Notes: generated by a model from the letters alone, not told the origin. Positions 18,328 to 27,310 are shown, counted from the first letter of the stretch. The stretch is 64,000 bases of DNA from Streptomyces cacaoi (GCF_006539165.1 NZ_BJMM01000002.1:558001-622000), one strand, 5' to 3'. A program made the numbers and translations.

Positions 18328-18766
18328 GCCTGTCTCCAAGGCTCGTTGGTGGGGGGCGCAGTGGCGGACCGGACGGGTATCCGGCGGCCGGGAAGACCGC
18401 ACGGCATCGGCCTGCCACGTGCATGCCAACAATGAGGCATGGTTCGCACCGGTGAGAAGAGGGCCAGACCACTGCCGTTGGTCCAACCTTTGGCAGAAGC
18501 TGCCGGGCCGCCGCGCGGCGGTGACGGCCCGGCAGCGGAGGCGGTTCCTCCGTCACCCGATGTTCATCCCGAACGTGGACGTCGTGTCCCCGGAGTCCTC
18601 CGCGTCGTTCCGCGGGGCCGGGCCCGGGCCCGGGAACGACCCGCGGGGCCGGGCCCGGGAAACGTCGTCCCGCGGGGCCCGTCCGGGGGCGTCGCGGCGC
18701 GGGGCCGGTCCGCGGAACGACGCCGGATCGAGGGCCGCCGGGCCTCGGTTCCCGGGGGCCGGAGGG
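18328..18766. other. Intergenic region with GC-rich direct repeats
   Basis: No credible gene. The lysozyme promoter should lie in the first 200 bases, which are AT-richer around 18425-18440. From 18610 a direct repeat CCGCGGGGCCGGGCCCGGG occurs at 18610-18628 and 18641-18659, with a diverged third copy at 18670-18687, about 30 bases apart. Confidence 0.6.
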
Positions 18767-19234
18767 CTACCGGACGAGCCCCGCCGCCAGTGCCGCCGCG
18801 GCCAGGGCGAGCACCACCCCGGCCGTCCACCGGGCCCGCCTCCTGCGGGAGTCGCCCGACCGGGCCGACCGGCGTGCGCCGCGCTCCGCACGGTCCGGCG
18901 CCGGATGCCGGGCCGGCGCCTCCGGCGCCCCGCCGCCGGCCGTCTCGGCCAGTAACCTGCGGCAGACGCCCGCCAGTTCGCCGAGGCCGCACTCGCGCGG
19001 AACGACGGCCTCCGCGCGGGCGGGGGCCGTGGTGCCGCCCTCCAGCAGACGCCCGGCCCGGACGTGCAGTTGCCGGGTTCCGCCGGCCGAGAGGCTGATC
19101 CACCGGGCCACGTGCTCACCGCGGATGACGATGCCGCCGTTGCGCTCCCGGTAGATGCTGTGCTGCCGCCACAGCAGTCCGGCCAACTGCCCGCCGAGGG
19201 TGCGCAGATCCTGCGCCCGGGTGCCGCCGCTCAT
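18767..19234 (-). CDS. Small tail-anchored hypothetical protein
   Basis: A 155-residue protein, unrecognised. The first 80 residues are compact (WRQHSIYRERNGGIVIRGEH, then VARWISLSAGG), the middle is Pro/Ala/Arg-rich, and the end is a single hydrophobic helix (AGVVLALAAAALAAGLV), so it may be tail-anchored with the N-terminus in the cytoplasm. Its ATG overlaps the TGA of the 75-residue gene upstream (ATGA), which supports the start and coupling. Confidence 0.6.
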   Translation of the reverse strand: MSGGTRAQDLRTLGGQLAGLLWRQHSIYRERNGGIVIRGEHVARWISLSAGGTRQLHVRAGRLLEGGTTAPARAEAVVPRECGLGELAGVCRRLLAETAGGGAPEAPARHPAPDRAERGARRSARSGDSRRRRARWTAGVVLALAAAALAAGLVR

Positions 19235-19458
19235 CCGCGCACCCGTCCGGCCCGTCCGGCCTGCCCGGCGCCGCCGCGTGCCGCACGGCCTTCCGCCGGG
19301 GCGCGGCCGGGCCCGCCCGCGCGGCCTCGGACGGCACCGGGAACGGCGCAGCGGCCGGGGCCCGCCGCGGAAGGGTGCGGGGCCGCGGCCGCCGCGGGAC
19401 GGGCAGGGTGGCGCGTGGTGCGTCGTCGCACCCGTATCGGGGTGTGCTGCTCGGACAT
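19231..19458 (-). CDS. Small basic hypothetical protein
   Basis: A 75-residue Arg/Ala/Gly/Pro-rich peptide starting MSEQHTPIRVRRRT. GAGGA sits 8 bases before the ATG, and the stop overlaps the start of the next gene. Composition alone would be poor evidence; start signal and overlap make it a fair call. No function suggested. Confidence 0.45.
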   Translation of the reverse strand: MSEQHTPIRVRRRTTRHPARPAAAAAPHPSAAGPGRCAVPGAVRGRAGGPGRAPAEGRAARGGAGQAGRAGRVRG

Positions 19459-19779
19459 CGTCGTTCCTCTGTCGTCGGTGCTCGGATGGGTCGGGCCGCG
19501 GCGGGGCCGCCGGGCGGGCGGCCCGGCGGACACGGCCCAAGGCGTACGCCGTCCCCGGACGGCGTGGGGCGGACGGGGCGGCGGCCGCAGGAGCCGCACC
19601 GGCGCGGCGGAGCCGTCACAACCCGTGCCGCACGGGAGGGCGACCCGTCCGGGCCCCGCTCGCAGGTCGTCGCCCGCGCCGGCGGGACGGCACAGCGTAT
19701 GCCCAACACCCGGATTCCGCCGAAAGTTTGACGGGCAGTCACAGGTGCGGTGGCCGCCCGCGGGGGCACCGCGCACCGG

Positions 19780-19960
19780 GCCGTGTCCGCGCTCTCCCCG
19801 CTCTCCACGTTCTCCGCGCTCTCCGTGCGCTGCCCGCGCCGTGCACACCGGGCGTGCTCTCCCGGTTCTCCGCGCCCTCGCCCTTCCCTGCGTTTCCTGC
19901 GTTTCCCGCGTTCCTCGCGTTCCCCGTGCTCCCGGCGGTCTTCGTGTTCTTCTGTGTCCT
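19780..19960. repeat. Pyrimidine-rich degenerate short repeats
   Basis: Runs of CGCTCTCCGCG-like units (19788-19825) followed by GCGTTTCC and GCGTTCCT units (19890-19925). On the plus strand nearly all purines are confined to one position of the 8-9 base unit. No coding explanation is convincing in any frame. Confidence 0.55.
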
Positions 19961-20067
19961 CTTCCGGCAGGCACCCGGTTCCTCTCGACAGACTGGTGTC
20001 GCGCCGCGAGACTTCCTGGGGCGCCGTGAGATCGCCAGGAAACCGGACATGAGCGAACAGGTAACCC

Positions 20068-20211
20068 ATGTCGTACATGGCGGACGTGAACCTGATCACA
20101 GTTGTCCGCAGAATGATCACGATCGCATTCCGGAACTGGGCGCGCATATCCGGCCCGTTCGCCGTCGAAACCGCTCTGACCTGGGCGTTTGACCATGCCG
20201 CCGTTGGCTAG
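20068..20211 (+). CDS. Possible small ORF of 47 residues
   Basis: It reads MSYMADVNLITVVRRMITIA and continues to AFDHAAVG before TAG. It is amphipathic, of normal amino-acid composition, with third-position GC lower than the neighbouring genes. AGG lies 6 bases upstream (GAACAGGTAACCC), a weak ribosome site. It ends 105 bases before the transporter start. It could be an upstream small protein or chance. Confidence 0.25.
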   Translation: MSYMADVNLITVVRRMITIAFRNWARISGPFAVETALTWAFDHAAVG

Positions 20212-20316
20212 CAGCCTTCCCCTTCGGCCCGCGCACCGGCGGTCGGCGCCTTCCGAGCGCGGGCGTCCTGTTGGTGTGCCGCTGCCCGCAAGCGCAACCC
20301 ACCAGCAAGGAACCTC

Positions 20317-22044
20317 ATGCCGACCCTCCCCGCCCGATCCGCGACCGGCCCGGCCGCCTCCACCGGAACCGAGCCGTCAGCGGACAGCGACGACGAGTGC
20401 CATACCGCGGCCGGACCGCCTCCGGCCGGCCGGGGACGTACCGACATCCCGGTGCTCGCCCTCAGCGGCGGACTGCTGCTGGCCTTCGTACTCGCCTCGC
20501 TGATCGCGCCCACGGCCACGGGCGACGCCGTGGACACCGTGTGTGCCTTCGTGGCCCGCTGGTTCGGCCCGATGTGGCAGGTGCTGCTCCTGTGCACGTT
20601 CGGCGTCGCCCTGTGGCTGGGCTTCTCCCGGTACGGAAAGGTGCGGCTGGGCGGCGCTGGTGCCCGCCCCGAGTACGGCCGGTTCCAGTGGGTCGCGATG
20701 ATCATGTCGACGCTGCTCGCCGGCGGCGGTGTCTTCTTCGCCGCGGGTGAGCCCGTCCAGCACTACATCGAGACCCCGCCCTTCTACGAGGGCGTCAAGA
20801 GCGGCACCCACCAGGCGACCGAAGCGGCGCTCTCCCAGAGCTTCGCGCACTGGGGCTTCCTCGCCTGGGCCGTCCTCGGCACCCTCGCCTCGATCGTGAT
20901 GATCCGCGGCCAGGAGCGCGGTATGCCGCTGCGGCCCAGGACGCTGCTGTACCCGCTGCTCGGCGAGCGGGTGCGCCACTCCCGGCTGGGCGCGGCCGTC
21001 GACATCGTCTGTGTCATCGCCGTCGTCGCCGGGACCGTCGGCCCGATCGGCTTCCTCGGCCTCCAGGTCTCCTACGGGCTCTCGCAGGTGTTCGGCATCC
21101 CCGGCGGCTACCCGGTACAGCTCGGCGTCATCGTCCTGCTGACCGCCGTCGCCGTCCTGTCCGTCGCCAGCGGCGTCAGCCGGGGCATCCAGTTCTTCAG
21201 CCGGGCCAACGTCTGGCTCGCCGTGGCGCTGATGGCGGTCTTCCTCGTGCTCGGCTCCGTCGGCTTCGTGCTCGACTCCTTCCTCGGCGGGCTCGGCCAG
21301 TACGTGAGCGACTTCGTGCCGCTCGCGCTCAACCGGAGCGACCACGCCTGGCTCGGCTCCTGGACGGTCTTCTTCTTCGGCTGGTTCCTCGGCTACGGGC
21401 CGCTGATGTCGATCTTCGTGGCCCGTATCTCCAAGGGCCGCACGGTGCGTGACCTCGTGGTCTCCACCGCGATCATCCCGCCGTTGGCGACCATGTTCTG
21501 GTTCACCGTCTTCGGCGGCACCGGCATCTTCCTCGAACAGCAGCACCCCGGCGCGATCTCCGGCCCGCTCAAGGAGGTCGGCATGGACGCCGCCGTGATC
21601 TCCATGGCCGAACGGCTGCCGATGGGCGCCGTCGTCGCGGTCGCGCTGCTCCTGCTGACCGTCACGTTCGTGGTGACCACGGCCGACTCGATGTCGTACA
21701 GCATCGCCGCCGCCGGCACCCGGACCGGCGAACCCACCCCGCTGGTACGCGCCTTCTGGGCGCTGCTCATGGGCGCCGCCGCCGCTGTGCTCATCCTCGT
21801 CGGCGACGGAGGCATCAGCGCGCTCCAGTCGTTCATCGTCGTCACGGCCGTGCCCGTCGGCTTCCTCATGCTGCCGACGCTGTGGACCGCGCCGCGCGTG
21901 GCGAAGGAGATGGCCCGGGAGCAGGGCGTCGTCCCCGCGCCCGCACAGCCCGCGGCCCCCGGCACGGAGGACGACGACGAGCAGCGGGCCGGGCGGCCCG
22001 AGCCCGTCCCCGCGCCGGCCGGGGCGGACGGTCCCCGGAGCTGA
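20317..22044 (+). CDS. BCCT family transporter
   Basis: A 575-residue sodium- or proton-coupled carrier of the betaine/choline/carnitine family, about 12 membrane helices. The family segment is plain: GSWTVFFFGWFLGYGPLMS followed by IFVARISKGRTVRDLV. In BetP the substrate box reads W-W-x-x-W; here the matching residues are W356-F357-L-G-Y360, so two of three tryptophans are replaced and the substrate may not be glycine betaine. Cytoplasmic tails are long: about 40 polar residues at the N-terminus and an acidic Pro-rich C-terminus of about 50. AAGGA precedes the ATG by 5 bases. A strong hairpin follows the gene. Confidence 0.92.
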   Translation: MPTLPARSATGPAASTGTEPSADSDDECHTAAGPPPAGRGRTDIPVLALSGGLLLAFVLASLIAPTATGDAVDTVCAFVARWFGPMWQVLLLCTFGVALWLGFSRYGKVRLGGAGARPEYGRFQWVAMIMSTLLAGGGVFFAAGEPVQHYIETPPFYEGVKSGTHQATEAALSQSFAHWGFLAWAVLGTLASIVMIRGQERGMPLRPRTLLYPLLGERVRHSRLGAAVDIVCVIAVVAGTVGPIGFLGLQVSYGLSQVFGIPGGYPVQLGVIVLLTAVAVLSVASGVSRGIQFFSRANVWLAVALMAVFLVLGSVGFVLDSFLGGLGQYVSDFVPLALNRSDHAWLGSWTVFFFGWFLGYGPLMSIFVARISKGRTVRDLVVSTAIIPPLATMFWFTVFGGTGIFLEQQHPGAISGPLKEVGMDAAVISMAERLPMGAVVAVALLLLTVTFVVTTADSMSYSIAAAGTRTGEPTPLVRAFWALLMGAAAAVLILVGDGGISALQSFIVVTAVPVGFLMLPTLWTAPRVAKEMAREQGVVPAPAQPAAPGTEDDDEQRAGRPEPVPAPAGADGPRS

Positions 22045-22082
22045 CCGCTCCCGGGCCCCGTGCCCCCGCGCACGCCTGCCGG

Positions 22083-22119
22083 CGCGCACCCGCGCCCGGC
22101 CGCCGTGCGCGGGTGCGCG
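22083..22119 (+). terminator. Strong hairpin after the BCCT gene
   Basis: Perfect 13-bp stem (CGCGCACCCGCGC with GCGCGGGTGCGCG) and an 11-base loop, 39 bases after the stop. A second imperfect hairpin follows at about 22146-22173. No T-run, as usual in this genus. Confidence 0.65.
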
Positions 22120-22241
22120 GGGACACCTCCCGCGGGTCCGTGAGAGATCCCGCGGCGGCCACGGCCGCCGGGATGTCACGGCCCGGTGTACGTCCCGTCG
22201 CGGACCGTCCACCTGGTGCGGGGGCCCGGACAGCGGTCACC

Positions 22242-22247
22242 TAGAGT
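22242..22247 (+). promoter_or_regulatory. Candidate -10 element, leaderless start
   Basis: TAGAGT lies 7 bases before the ATG of the lipoprotein gene, the spacing expected if transcription begins at the start codon. No ribosome site is seen, which agrees. Confidence 0.4.
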
Positions 22248-22254
22248 GCCGATC

Positions 22255-23088
22255 ATGTCTCGACCCACGCTCTTCTCCCGCACCACCCCGCAGCCCCGGC
22301 ACACCCGGACCCCGTTGCGCCGCACCCGGCGGACCCTGGTCGCGGCCGTCGCTCTCGGTATGGCCGTCGCACTGAGCGGCTGCAACGACGACAGCGGCGA
22401 TGCCGGGGCCGCGAAGGACAAGGACACCGACGCCGCCGCCTCGCAGTCGCCGGCGGACGGCTCGTCCTCCGGGGCCCGCACGGACGACAAGCCGTTCGTC
22501 CAGGGCTGGCAGACGCAGACCTCCAAGAAGCACCGCTTCCGCTACGACGTGCCCGGCAAGGCCGACAAGTGGAACGTCCTCGACGAGGACACCGCCCTGT
22601 CCTACACCGACGGCAGCGGCAAGCCGATCGTCGTCATGACCTCGGGCGCCCACTACCGCGAGGGCGGCTGCCCGTCGAGCCCCAACCCGAAGGCGTTCGG
22701 GGAGGCCGGCAAGGGCCAGATCGCCACCGTCGGCACGACCGGCGGCGGCAAGGACGGCTCCCTCAAGGAGAACGCCCGCAACTGGGCGGGCAATTGGGGC
22801 TTCGCCGCCTACGGGGGCGAGGACCACAAGCCGAAGATCAAGGTCGGGGAGCCCGAGCCGTGGAAGCAGAACGGCATCGAGGGGTACACCGCGACCGCCG
22901 AGGTCACCGTCACCCACCGCCCGGGCACGTGCGTGCCGCCCAAGGCGGTCGTGCACAGCATCGCCCAGAAGCTGCCCGACGGCACCATGCACGGCTGGGT
23001 GCTCTACGCGGATCAGGGCGTCCCGCACGCGCTGACGTCCGACGACATCAAGCAGATCATGAACACCGTGCGCACCACGGGCAGCTGA
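22255..23088 (+). CDS. Lipoprotein of unknown function
   Basis: A 277-residue exported lipoprotein. A basic N-region (RHTRTPLRRTRRT) and hydrophobic stretch end in the lipobox LSGC at about residues 39-42, followed by an acidic, low-complexity linker (DDSGDAGAAKDKDTDAA). The folded part (from about residue 85, HRFRYDVPGKADKWNVL) resembles DUF8017-like surface proteins of streptomycetes, a tentative match. It has paired Cys (GGCPSS and GTCVPP) that may form a disulfide. Single gene, ended by a two-way hairpin. Confidence 0.8.
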   Translation: MSRPTLFSRTTPQPRHTRTPLRRTRRTLVAAVALGMAVALSGCNDDSGDAGAAKDKDTDAAASQSPADGSSSGARTDDKPFVQGWQTQTSKKHRFRYDVPGKADKWNVLDEDTALSYTDGSGKPIVVMTSGAHYREGGCPSSPNPKAFGEAGKGQIATVGTTGGGKDGSLKENARNWAGNWGFAAYGGEDHKPKIKVGEPEPWKQNGIEGYTATAEVTVTHRPGTCVPPKAVVHSIAQKLPDGTMHGWVLYADQGVPHALTSDDIKQIMNTVRTTGS

Positions 23089-23109
23089 CGGCCCCGGCAG
23101 GCCGCGCGG

Positions 23110-23147
23110 GACCGCCCGGCGAACGGGGCGCACGGTGCCGGGCGGTC
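23110..23147. terminator. Two-way hairpin between convergent genes
   Basis: GACCGCCCGGC and GCCGGGCGGTC make a perfect 11-bp stem with a 16-base loop. Its right arm overlaps the stop codon of the substrate-binding-protein gene. Confidence 0.65.
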
Positions 23148-24129
23148 AGCCGCCGTGCACCTTCCGGTAGAGGTCGCCGGCGTAGTAGTCGGACGGGTCG
23201 GGGTTCTTCTCCAGCTGCTTGTTGCGGACGAAGAAGTCGCCGAGCTTCTTCAACCGGCGGTCCATGGCACCGCTTTCGGTCTGCGCGGCCAGTTCGTCGG
23301 TCGACAGGGTGCGCACGTGCGAGGCGTCGGCCGTGGCCTGCTCCCGGGTGACGTGCAGCATCTTCGCCGCGAGCGCGATGGACTCCTCGGGGTGCTGCGC
23401 GCGCCAGTCGTTGGCCTGCTGCAACACCTTGATCACCTTGGTGTTCTTCTTCTCCGGCACCCGGTTGCCGGCGACGAACGCGGTGGGGAAGACGTCCCCG
23501 GTGTCCTTCGTGCTGGCCACCTCTTCCATCTTCGGGACCTTCTTCTTGATGGTGTCGATGGAGGGGTAGAAGATGCCGGCGCCGTCGATCTTCCCGGAGG
23601 TGAAGGAGGAGACGACGGTGGACGGGTCCATGGCGATCTTCTGGATGTCCCCGGTGGTCATCCCGGCCTTCTCCAGCGCGATGTTGAGGATCATGTCGCC
23701 GGAGGTGCCCTCGGGCACCCCGACCCGCTTGCCCTTGAGGTCCCGCATCGAGGTGATGCCGGGCTGGGCGATGACGCGGTCGGCGTAGGTGAAGGTGTTG
23801 ACCGCGACGACCTTCGCCTTGCCGGAGGCGGGCAGCCACATCGCGCCGGGGCCGATGTAGCCGTAGTCGAGGTCGCCGGAGCCCAGCGCCTGGATCTGCA
23901 CGGGGCCGTTGTTGAACACCTTCGTCCGCGCGGTGAGGCCCTGCTTCTTCCACAGTCCCTGCTCCTGCGCGATGGCCAGCAGGCTGGCGCCGTTGTAGTC
24001 GCTGATGTAGCCGAAGTCGACGGTGTCGTCGTCCTGTCCGGCGCCGGTGGAGCAGGCGTTCGTGGCGAAGGTGAGCACCGTGGCGGCGAAGAGCGCGGAC
24101 AGGGTGCGGCGGATGGTGCTTCCGGGCAT
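23146..24129 (-). CDS. ABC transporter substrate-binding lipoprotein, NitT/TauT type
   Basis: A 327-residue periplasmic-type binding protein, last gene of the ROK-ABC operon. Lipobox TNAC at about residues 23-26, then VDFGYISDYNGASLLAIAQEQG, the usual opening of the NitT/TauT/SsuA fold, and GALGSGDLDYGYIG-like ligand-site residues (seen as QALGSGDLDYGYIGPGAMW). Family members bind taurine, alkanesulfonates, nitrate, sulfate esters or thiamin pyrimidines. Next to a sulfatase and FGE, a sulfated organic ligand is the best guess. GAGAGGAA lies about 10 bases before the ATG; a 74-base gap separates it from the ATPase gene. Confidence 0.92.
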   Translation of the reverse strand: MPGSTIRRTLSALFAATVLTFATNACSTGAGQDDDTVDFGYISDYNGASLLAIAQEQGLWKKQGLTARTKVFNNGPVQIQALGSGDLDYGYIGPGAMWLPASGKAKVVAVNTFTYADRVIAQPGITSMRDLKGKRVGVPEGTSGDMILNIALEKAGMTTGDIQKIAMDPSTVVSSFTSGKIDGAGIFYPSIDTIKKKVPKMEEVASTKDTGDVFPTAFVAGNRVPEKKNTKVIKVLQQANDWRAQHPEESIALAAKMLHVTREQATADASHVRTLSTDELAAQTESGAMDRRLKKLGDFFVRNKQLEKNPDPSDYYAGDLYRKVHGG

Positions 24130-24203
24130 GGCGGGGTGTTCCTCTCGGGGAGGGCCGGGGCCGGAACGCCGGGGCCGGGCCGGGCGGCTGCGGCGGGCAG
24201 CGC

Positions 24204-24983
24204 TCAGGCGGCGGGGGCGGCGGGCTCCTGGTGGTAGACGGAGGTCCACACCGTGTTGCGGATCTTCCGGAACTCCGCGGAGAGCCGGATCTCCTCGGTG
24301 CGGGGATAGGGGAGGTCCACGTCGACGACGCGGTGGATGCGGCCGGGCCGGGCGGCCATGACCACCACCCGTCCGGCCAGGTGGACGGCCTCGTCCACGT
24401 CATGGGTGATGAACAGCACGGTGCGCCTCTCCCGGCTCCAGGTCGCCAGGAGCTGCTCCTGCAACTGCACCCGGGTGAGCGCGTCCAGGGCCCCGAACGG
24501 CTCGTCCATGAGCAGCACCTGCGGATCCACCGCGTAGGCGCGTGCGATGGCGCAGCGCTGCTTCATCCCGCCGGACAGCGTCTTGGGCAGCGCGTCCGCG
24601 AACTCGTCGAGGCCGACGAGCGCGATCGCCCGGCCGGCCCGGCGGTGCCTCTCGGCGGCCGGTACGCCGGCGAGCCGCAGGCCGAACTCCACGTTCTGGC
24701 GCACCGTCAGCCAGGGGAAGAGCGCGTACTGCTGGAAGATCACGCCGCGGTCTGGGCCCGGCCCGGTGACCTGCCTGCCGTCCACCAGCACCCGCCCCGA
24801 GGTGGGCTCCTGGAGGCCGGCGGCCATGCCGAGCAGGGTGCTCTTGCCGCAGCCCGAGGGGCCGACGACGGTGACGAACTCCTCCTCGGCGATGTCCAGG
24901 GACACCCCGTCCAGGGCGGTGAACTCCGTGTCCTTGAGCGGGAAGGACTTCACCACGTCCTGAAAGCTGATCTTGCTGTTCAT
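24204..24983 (-). CDS. ABC transporter ATPase, TauB/SsuB type
   Basis: A 259-residue nucleotide-binding subunit. Walker A GPSGCGKST (about 40-48), Q-loop FQQYALFPW, signature LSGGMKQR, Walker B VLLMDEPFGALD and the H-loop THDVDEA are all intact. The start overlaps the permease stop by 4 bases (ATGA), so the two are coupled. It energises uptake through the permease at 24980-25798. Confidence 0.95.
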   Translation of the reverse strand: MNSKISFQDVVKSFPLKDTEFTALDGVSLDIAEEEFVTVVGPSGCGKSTLLGMAAGLQEPTSGRVLVDGRQVTGPGPDRGVIFQQYALFPWLTVRQNVEFGLRLAGVPAAERHRRAGRAIALVGLDEFADALPKTLSGGMKQRCAIARAYAVDPQVLLMDEPFGALDALTRVQLQEQLLATWSRERRTVLFITHDVDEAVHLAGRVVVMAARPGRIHRVVDVDLPYPRTEEIRLSAEFRKIRNTVWTSVYHQEPAAPAA

Positions 24984-25798
24984 CGTCGCTCCTGCCAGCC
25001 GGTGAGCCGTCGTTCGGCGAGCAGCAGCAGCCGGTCCATGAGCAGCCCGAGCACGCCGATGGTGATCAGGGACACGAAGATCGTGTCCATCTCGAACCAG
25101 GTGGACGCCTTCTGCATCCGGTAGCCCAACCCCTCCTGGGCGCCGATCAGTTCGGCCGCGACCAGCGTCGCCCAGGAGGCGCCGAGCCCGATACGCATGC
25201 CGACCAGGATGAACGGGGTGGAGGCGGGGACGACCACCCTGGTGAACAGGACCCGGTTCGAGGCGCCCAGGACCCGGGCGGCGTTGATGAGGGTGCGGTC
25301 CACGTCGACGACGCCCTGGAACGAGGAGACGACGCAGGCCATGAAGGAGGCGAGGCAGATCACCGCGATCTTGGGCAGCTCGCCGATCCCGAGCAGCACC
25401 ACCGTCAGCGGAATGAGCGCCAGCGGCGGGATGGTGCGGAAGAACTGGATGTAGGGCTCGACCACGGCGCGCACCGCCGGGTACCAGCCCATGAGGAAGC
25501 CGACGGGCACGGCCACGACCACGCCGAGGGCGTAGCCGAGGAAGACCCGGCGCAGGCTGGCGAGCGTATCGGTGGCCAGGGTGCCGTCGGCGGCCATCTC
25601 CCCGGCCTTGTCCGCGACGGCGAGCGGCGTCGGCAGGTTCTCCACCCAGCCGAGCGCGGCCACGCCCGCCCAGACGAGGACACCGGCCACCACCGCGAGC
25701 GTCCCCAGGACGAGCGGCCGCCGCCGGGAGCGCGGTGCGGTACGCCGCGGGGCCTGTCCGGCGGCGCTCTTCTCCTCGGGCACGATCACGGCCATCAC
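24980..25798 (-). CDS. ABC transporter permease, TauC/SsuC type
   Basis: A 272-residue inner-membrane subunit with about six helices. The coupling (EAA) loop reads NAARVLGASNRVLFTRVVVP, followed by ASTPFILVGMRIGLGASW. FFRTIPPLALIPL is typical of this permease family. The N-terminus is basic and Pro-rich (about residues 8-28). ATG at 25798 or the adjacent ATG at 25795. It lies 109 bases after the ROK regulator gene on the same strand; that gap contains short tandem repeats (ACTGCGGTC twice, CCTCTCGGG three times). Confidence 0.93.
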   Translation of the reverse strand: MMAVIVPEEKSAAGQAPRRTAPRSRRRPLVLGTLAVVAGVLVWAGVAALGWVENLPTPLAVADKAGEMAADGTLATDTLASLRRVFLGYALGVVVAVPVGFLMGWYPAVRAVVEPYIQFFRTIPPLALIPLTVVLLGIGELPKIAVICLASFMACVVSSFQGVVDVDRTLINAARVLGASNRVLFTRVVVPASTPFILVGMRIGLGASWATLVAAELIGAQEGLGYRMQKASTWFEMDTIFVSLITIGVLGLLMDRLLLLAERRLTGWQERR

Positions 25799-25907
25799 CG
25801 GCTCACCGGCCCCATCGGACGTACCGGCCTCTCGGGCCCCCGGGACGCCCCGGGCCTGGGCCTCTCGGGCCTCTCGGGCCGCCTGGGCCCCACTGCGGTC
25901 ACTGCGG

Positions 25908-27170
25908 TCACGCGGGCTCCTCGGTCACGGGCTGCGGGTAGCGGGAGAGCAGGGGCGATTCGTGCAGGACGAGGGCGATGCCGCCCAGCGCGCTGCCCGC
26001 CTCGCCGAGGGCGGCACGGCGCACCTGCACCCGGTCGCGGGCCCGCGGCATCACATGGGCGTGCAGCGCCCGTTCGACGGGCTCGGTCAGCGCCGAGCCG
26101 GCCTCGGCCAGCTCGCCGCCCAGGACGATGACGCCCGGCCCGACGGCGTTGCACACGGCGGCCAGCACCGTGCCGACCTCGGTCCCGGCCTGCTCCAGCA
26201 CGGCGTGCGCACACCGGTCCCCGGCGGCGGCAGCGGCCAGGAACTCCGCGAAGTCCCCGGCGTCGCCGCCGGCGGCGCGGTGCCGGCGCAGCACGGCGTC
26301 GAGGGAGGCGACCGTCTCCAGACAGCCGGTGCCGCCGCACTCGCACGGCGCGCCCTCCGGATCGACGGTGATGTGCCCGAACTCGCCCGACATGCCGTCC
26401 GTTCCCCGGTGCAGCGAACCGCCGACGACCAGCCCGCCGCCCACCCCGTGGGACAGCCGCAGATACAGCACGTCCCCGCCGTCCCGGGCGGCACCCCACA
26501 CCGCCTCGGCCAGGGCGGCGAGCCGGGTGTTGTTGTCGAGCAGCACCGGGACGCCGAAGCGCTCACGCAGCACCCCGGCCAGCCCGTCGGCGCCGTCCGT
26601 GCCGTCCACCGGGGCGTCCGCGGTGCCGGGGTCGGTGACCGGGCCGACGACACCGACGCCGATCGCGCTGAGCGAGCCGAGCCGGAGCGTGCCGCGCCGC
26701 GGCCCGCGGCCGGCCGCCGCACCGGCGGGGGAGGACCCACCGGACGGGCCGCCGAGCGAGGCGAGGAGGCGTTCGGCGATATCGGCGCGTTGCGACCAGG
26801 TGAGCCCCGGCGGGTGCGCCTCGCTGGCCGAACCGACCATCTCGTGGGCGACGTTGAGCGCCGAGACGTGCACGGCCCGGCGGGCGAAGTCGATGCCGAC
26901 GGCCTCGCCGGCGTGCGGATCGAGACTGAGCTTCTCGACCGGCCGGCCGCGCCTGCGGACCTGGGCCCGCGGGGTGGCGGCGACCACGACGCCGTTCTCG
27001 ACGAGTCCGGCGACGATGTCGTACAGGGTGGTGCGCGACAGTCCGCTGTGCGTGCCCAACTCGGCCCGGCTGAGCGGGCCGTGCCTGCGGAGGAGATCCA
27101 GCACGGACTGCTCGTGGCTCCTGCGCAGCCGCGTCAGCGGACCGTCGTGTGCCTGCATGCCGCACAGCAT
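25908..27170 (-). CDS. ROK family transcriptional regulator
   Basis: A 420-residue NagC/XylR-type repressor. An N-terminal winged helix (LLRRHGPLSRAELGTHSGLS, then RTTLYDIVAGL) is fused to a ROK kinase-like domain with the zinc site CECGGTGCLE (the C-x-C-G-x-x-G-C motif) and sugar-site residues such as GEFGHITVD. ROK regulators respond to sugars or sugar phosphates, which suggests that the imported ligand is a sulfated sugar. It heads the ABC-importer operon and is divergent from the sulfatase. Start at 27170; an ATG at 27158 is an alternative, neither with a clear ribosome site. Confidence 0.92.
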   Translation of the reverse strand: MLCGMQAHDGPLTRLRRSHEQSVLDLLRRHGPLSRAELGTHSGLSRTTLYDIVAGLVENGVVVAATPRAQVRRRGRPVEKLSLDPHAGEAVGIDFARRAVHVSALNVAHEMVGSASEAHPPGLTWSQRADIAERLLASLGGPSGGSSPAGAAAGRGPRRGTLRLGSLSAIGVGVVGPVTDPGTADAPVDGTDGADGLAGVLRERFGVPVLLDNNTRLAALAEAVWGAARDGGDVLYLRLSHGVGGGLVVGGSLHRGTDGMSGEFGHITVDPEGAPCECGGTGCLETVASLDAVLRRHRAAGGDAGDFAEFLAAAAAGDRCAHAVLEQAGTEVGTVLAAVCNAVGPGVIVLGGELAEAGSALTEPVERALHAHVMPRARDRVQVRRAALGEAGSALGGIALVLHESPLLSRYPQPVTEEPA

Positions 27171-27190
27171 GGGGAGCCCCGGGTTTTTTC

Positions 27191-27209
27191 GTCAATGAGC
27201 CGGAACAAA
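27191..27209 (-). promoter_or_regulatory. Operator/promoter element facing the ROK gene
   Basis: On the minus strand it reads TTTGTTC-N5-CATTGAC, the TTGAC end being -35-like. It is the inverted partner of the element at 27311-27328 (N4 between the same two blocks). Shared sequence at both divergent promoters suggests binding by the ROK protein. Confidence 0.6.
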
Positions 27210-27310
27210 GGAATTCCGGGCCCGCTCGGGTGCCAACAAGCCCTTGCTGCCGCTCTGTTCAGGGCCATTGCCGCCGCGGCCGGAGAGGTGCGCTGCTCTC
27301 GGCACGGCAT

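Larger units (their letters stand above)
19459..20316. other. Long intergenic region upstream of the BCCT gene
   Basis: About 860 bases with no established gene. It contains a pyrimidine-rich degenerate repeat (19780-19960), a small AT-richer segment with a possible 47-codon ORF (20068-20211), and a short inverted repeat CCATGT-CGT-ACATGG (20066-20080). The last 100 bases must hold the promoter of the transporter gene. Confidence 0.6.

Noticed and set aside
19116..20147. Minus-strand frame with Gly-Glu-Arg collagen-like repeats
   Set aside because: The repeats are the complement of the CT-rich tract, and the frame runs into two better supported genes; no start signal.
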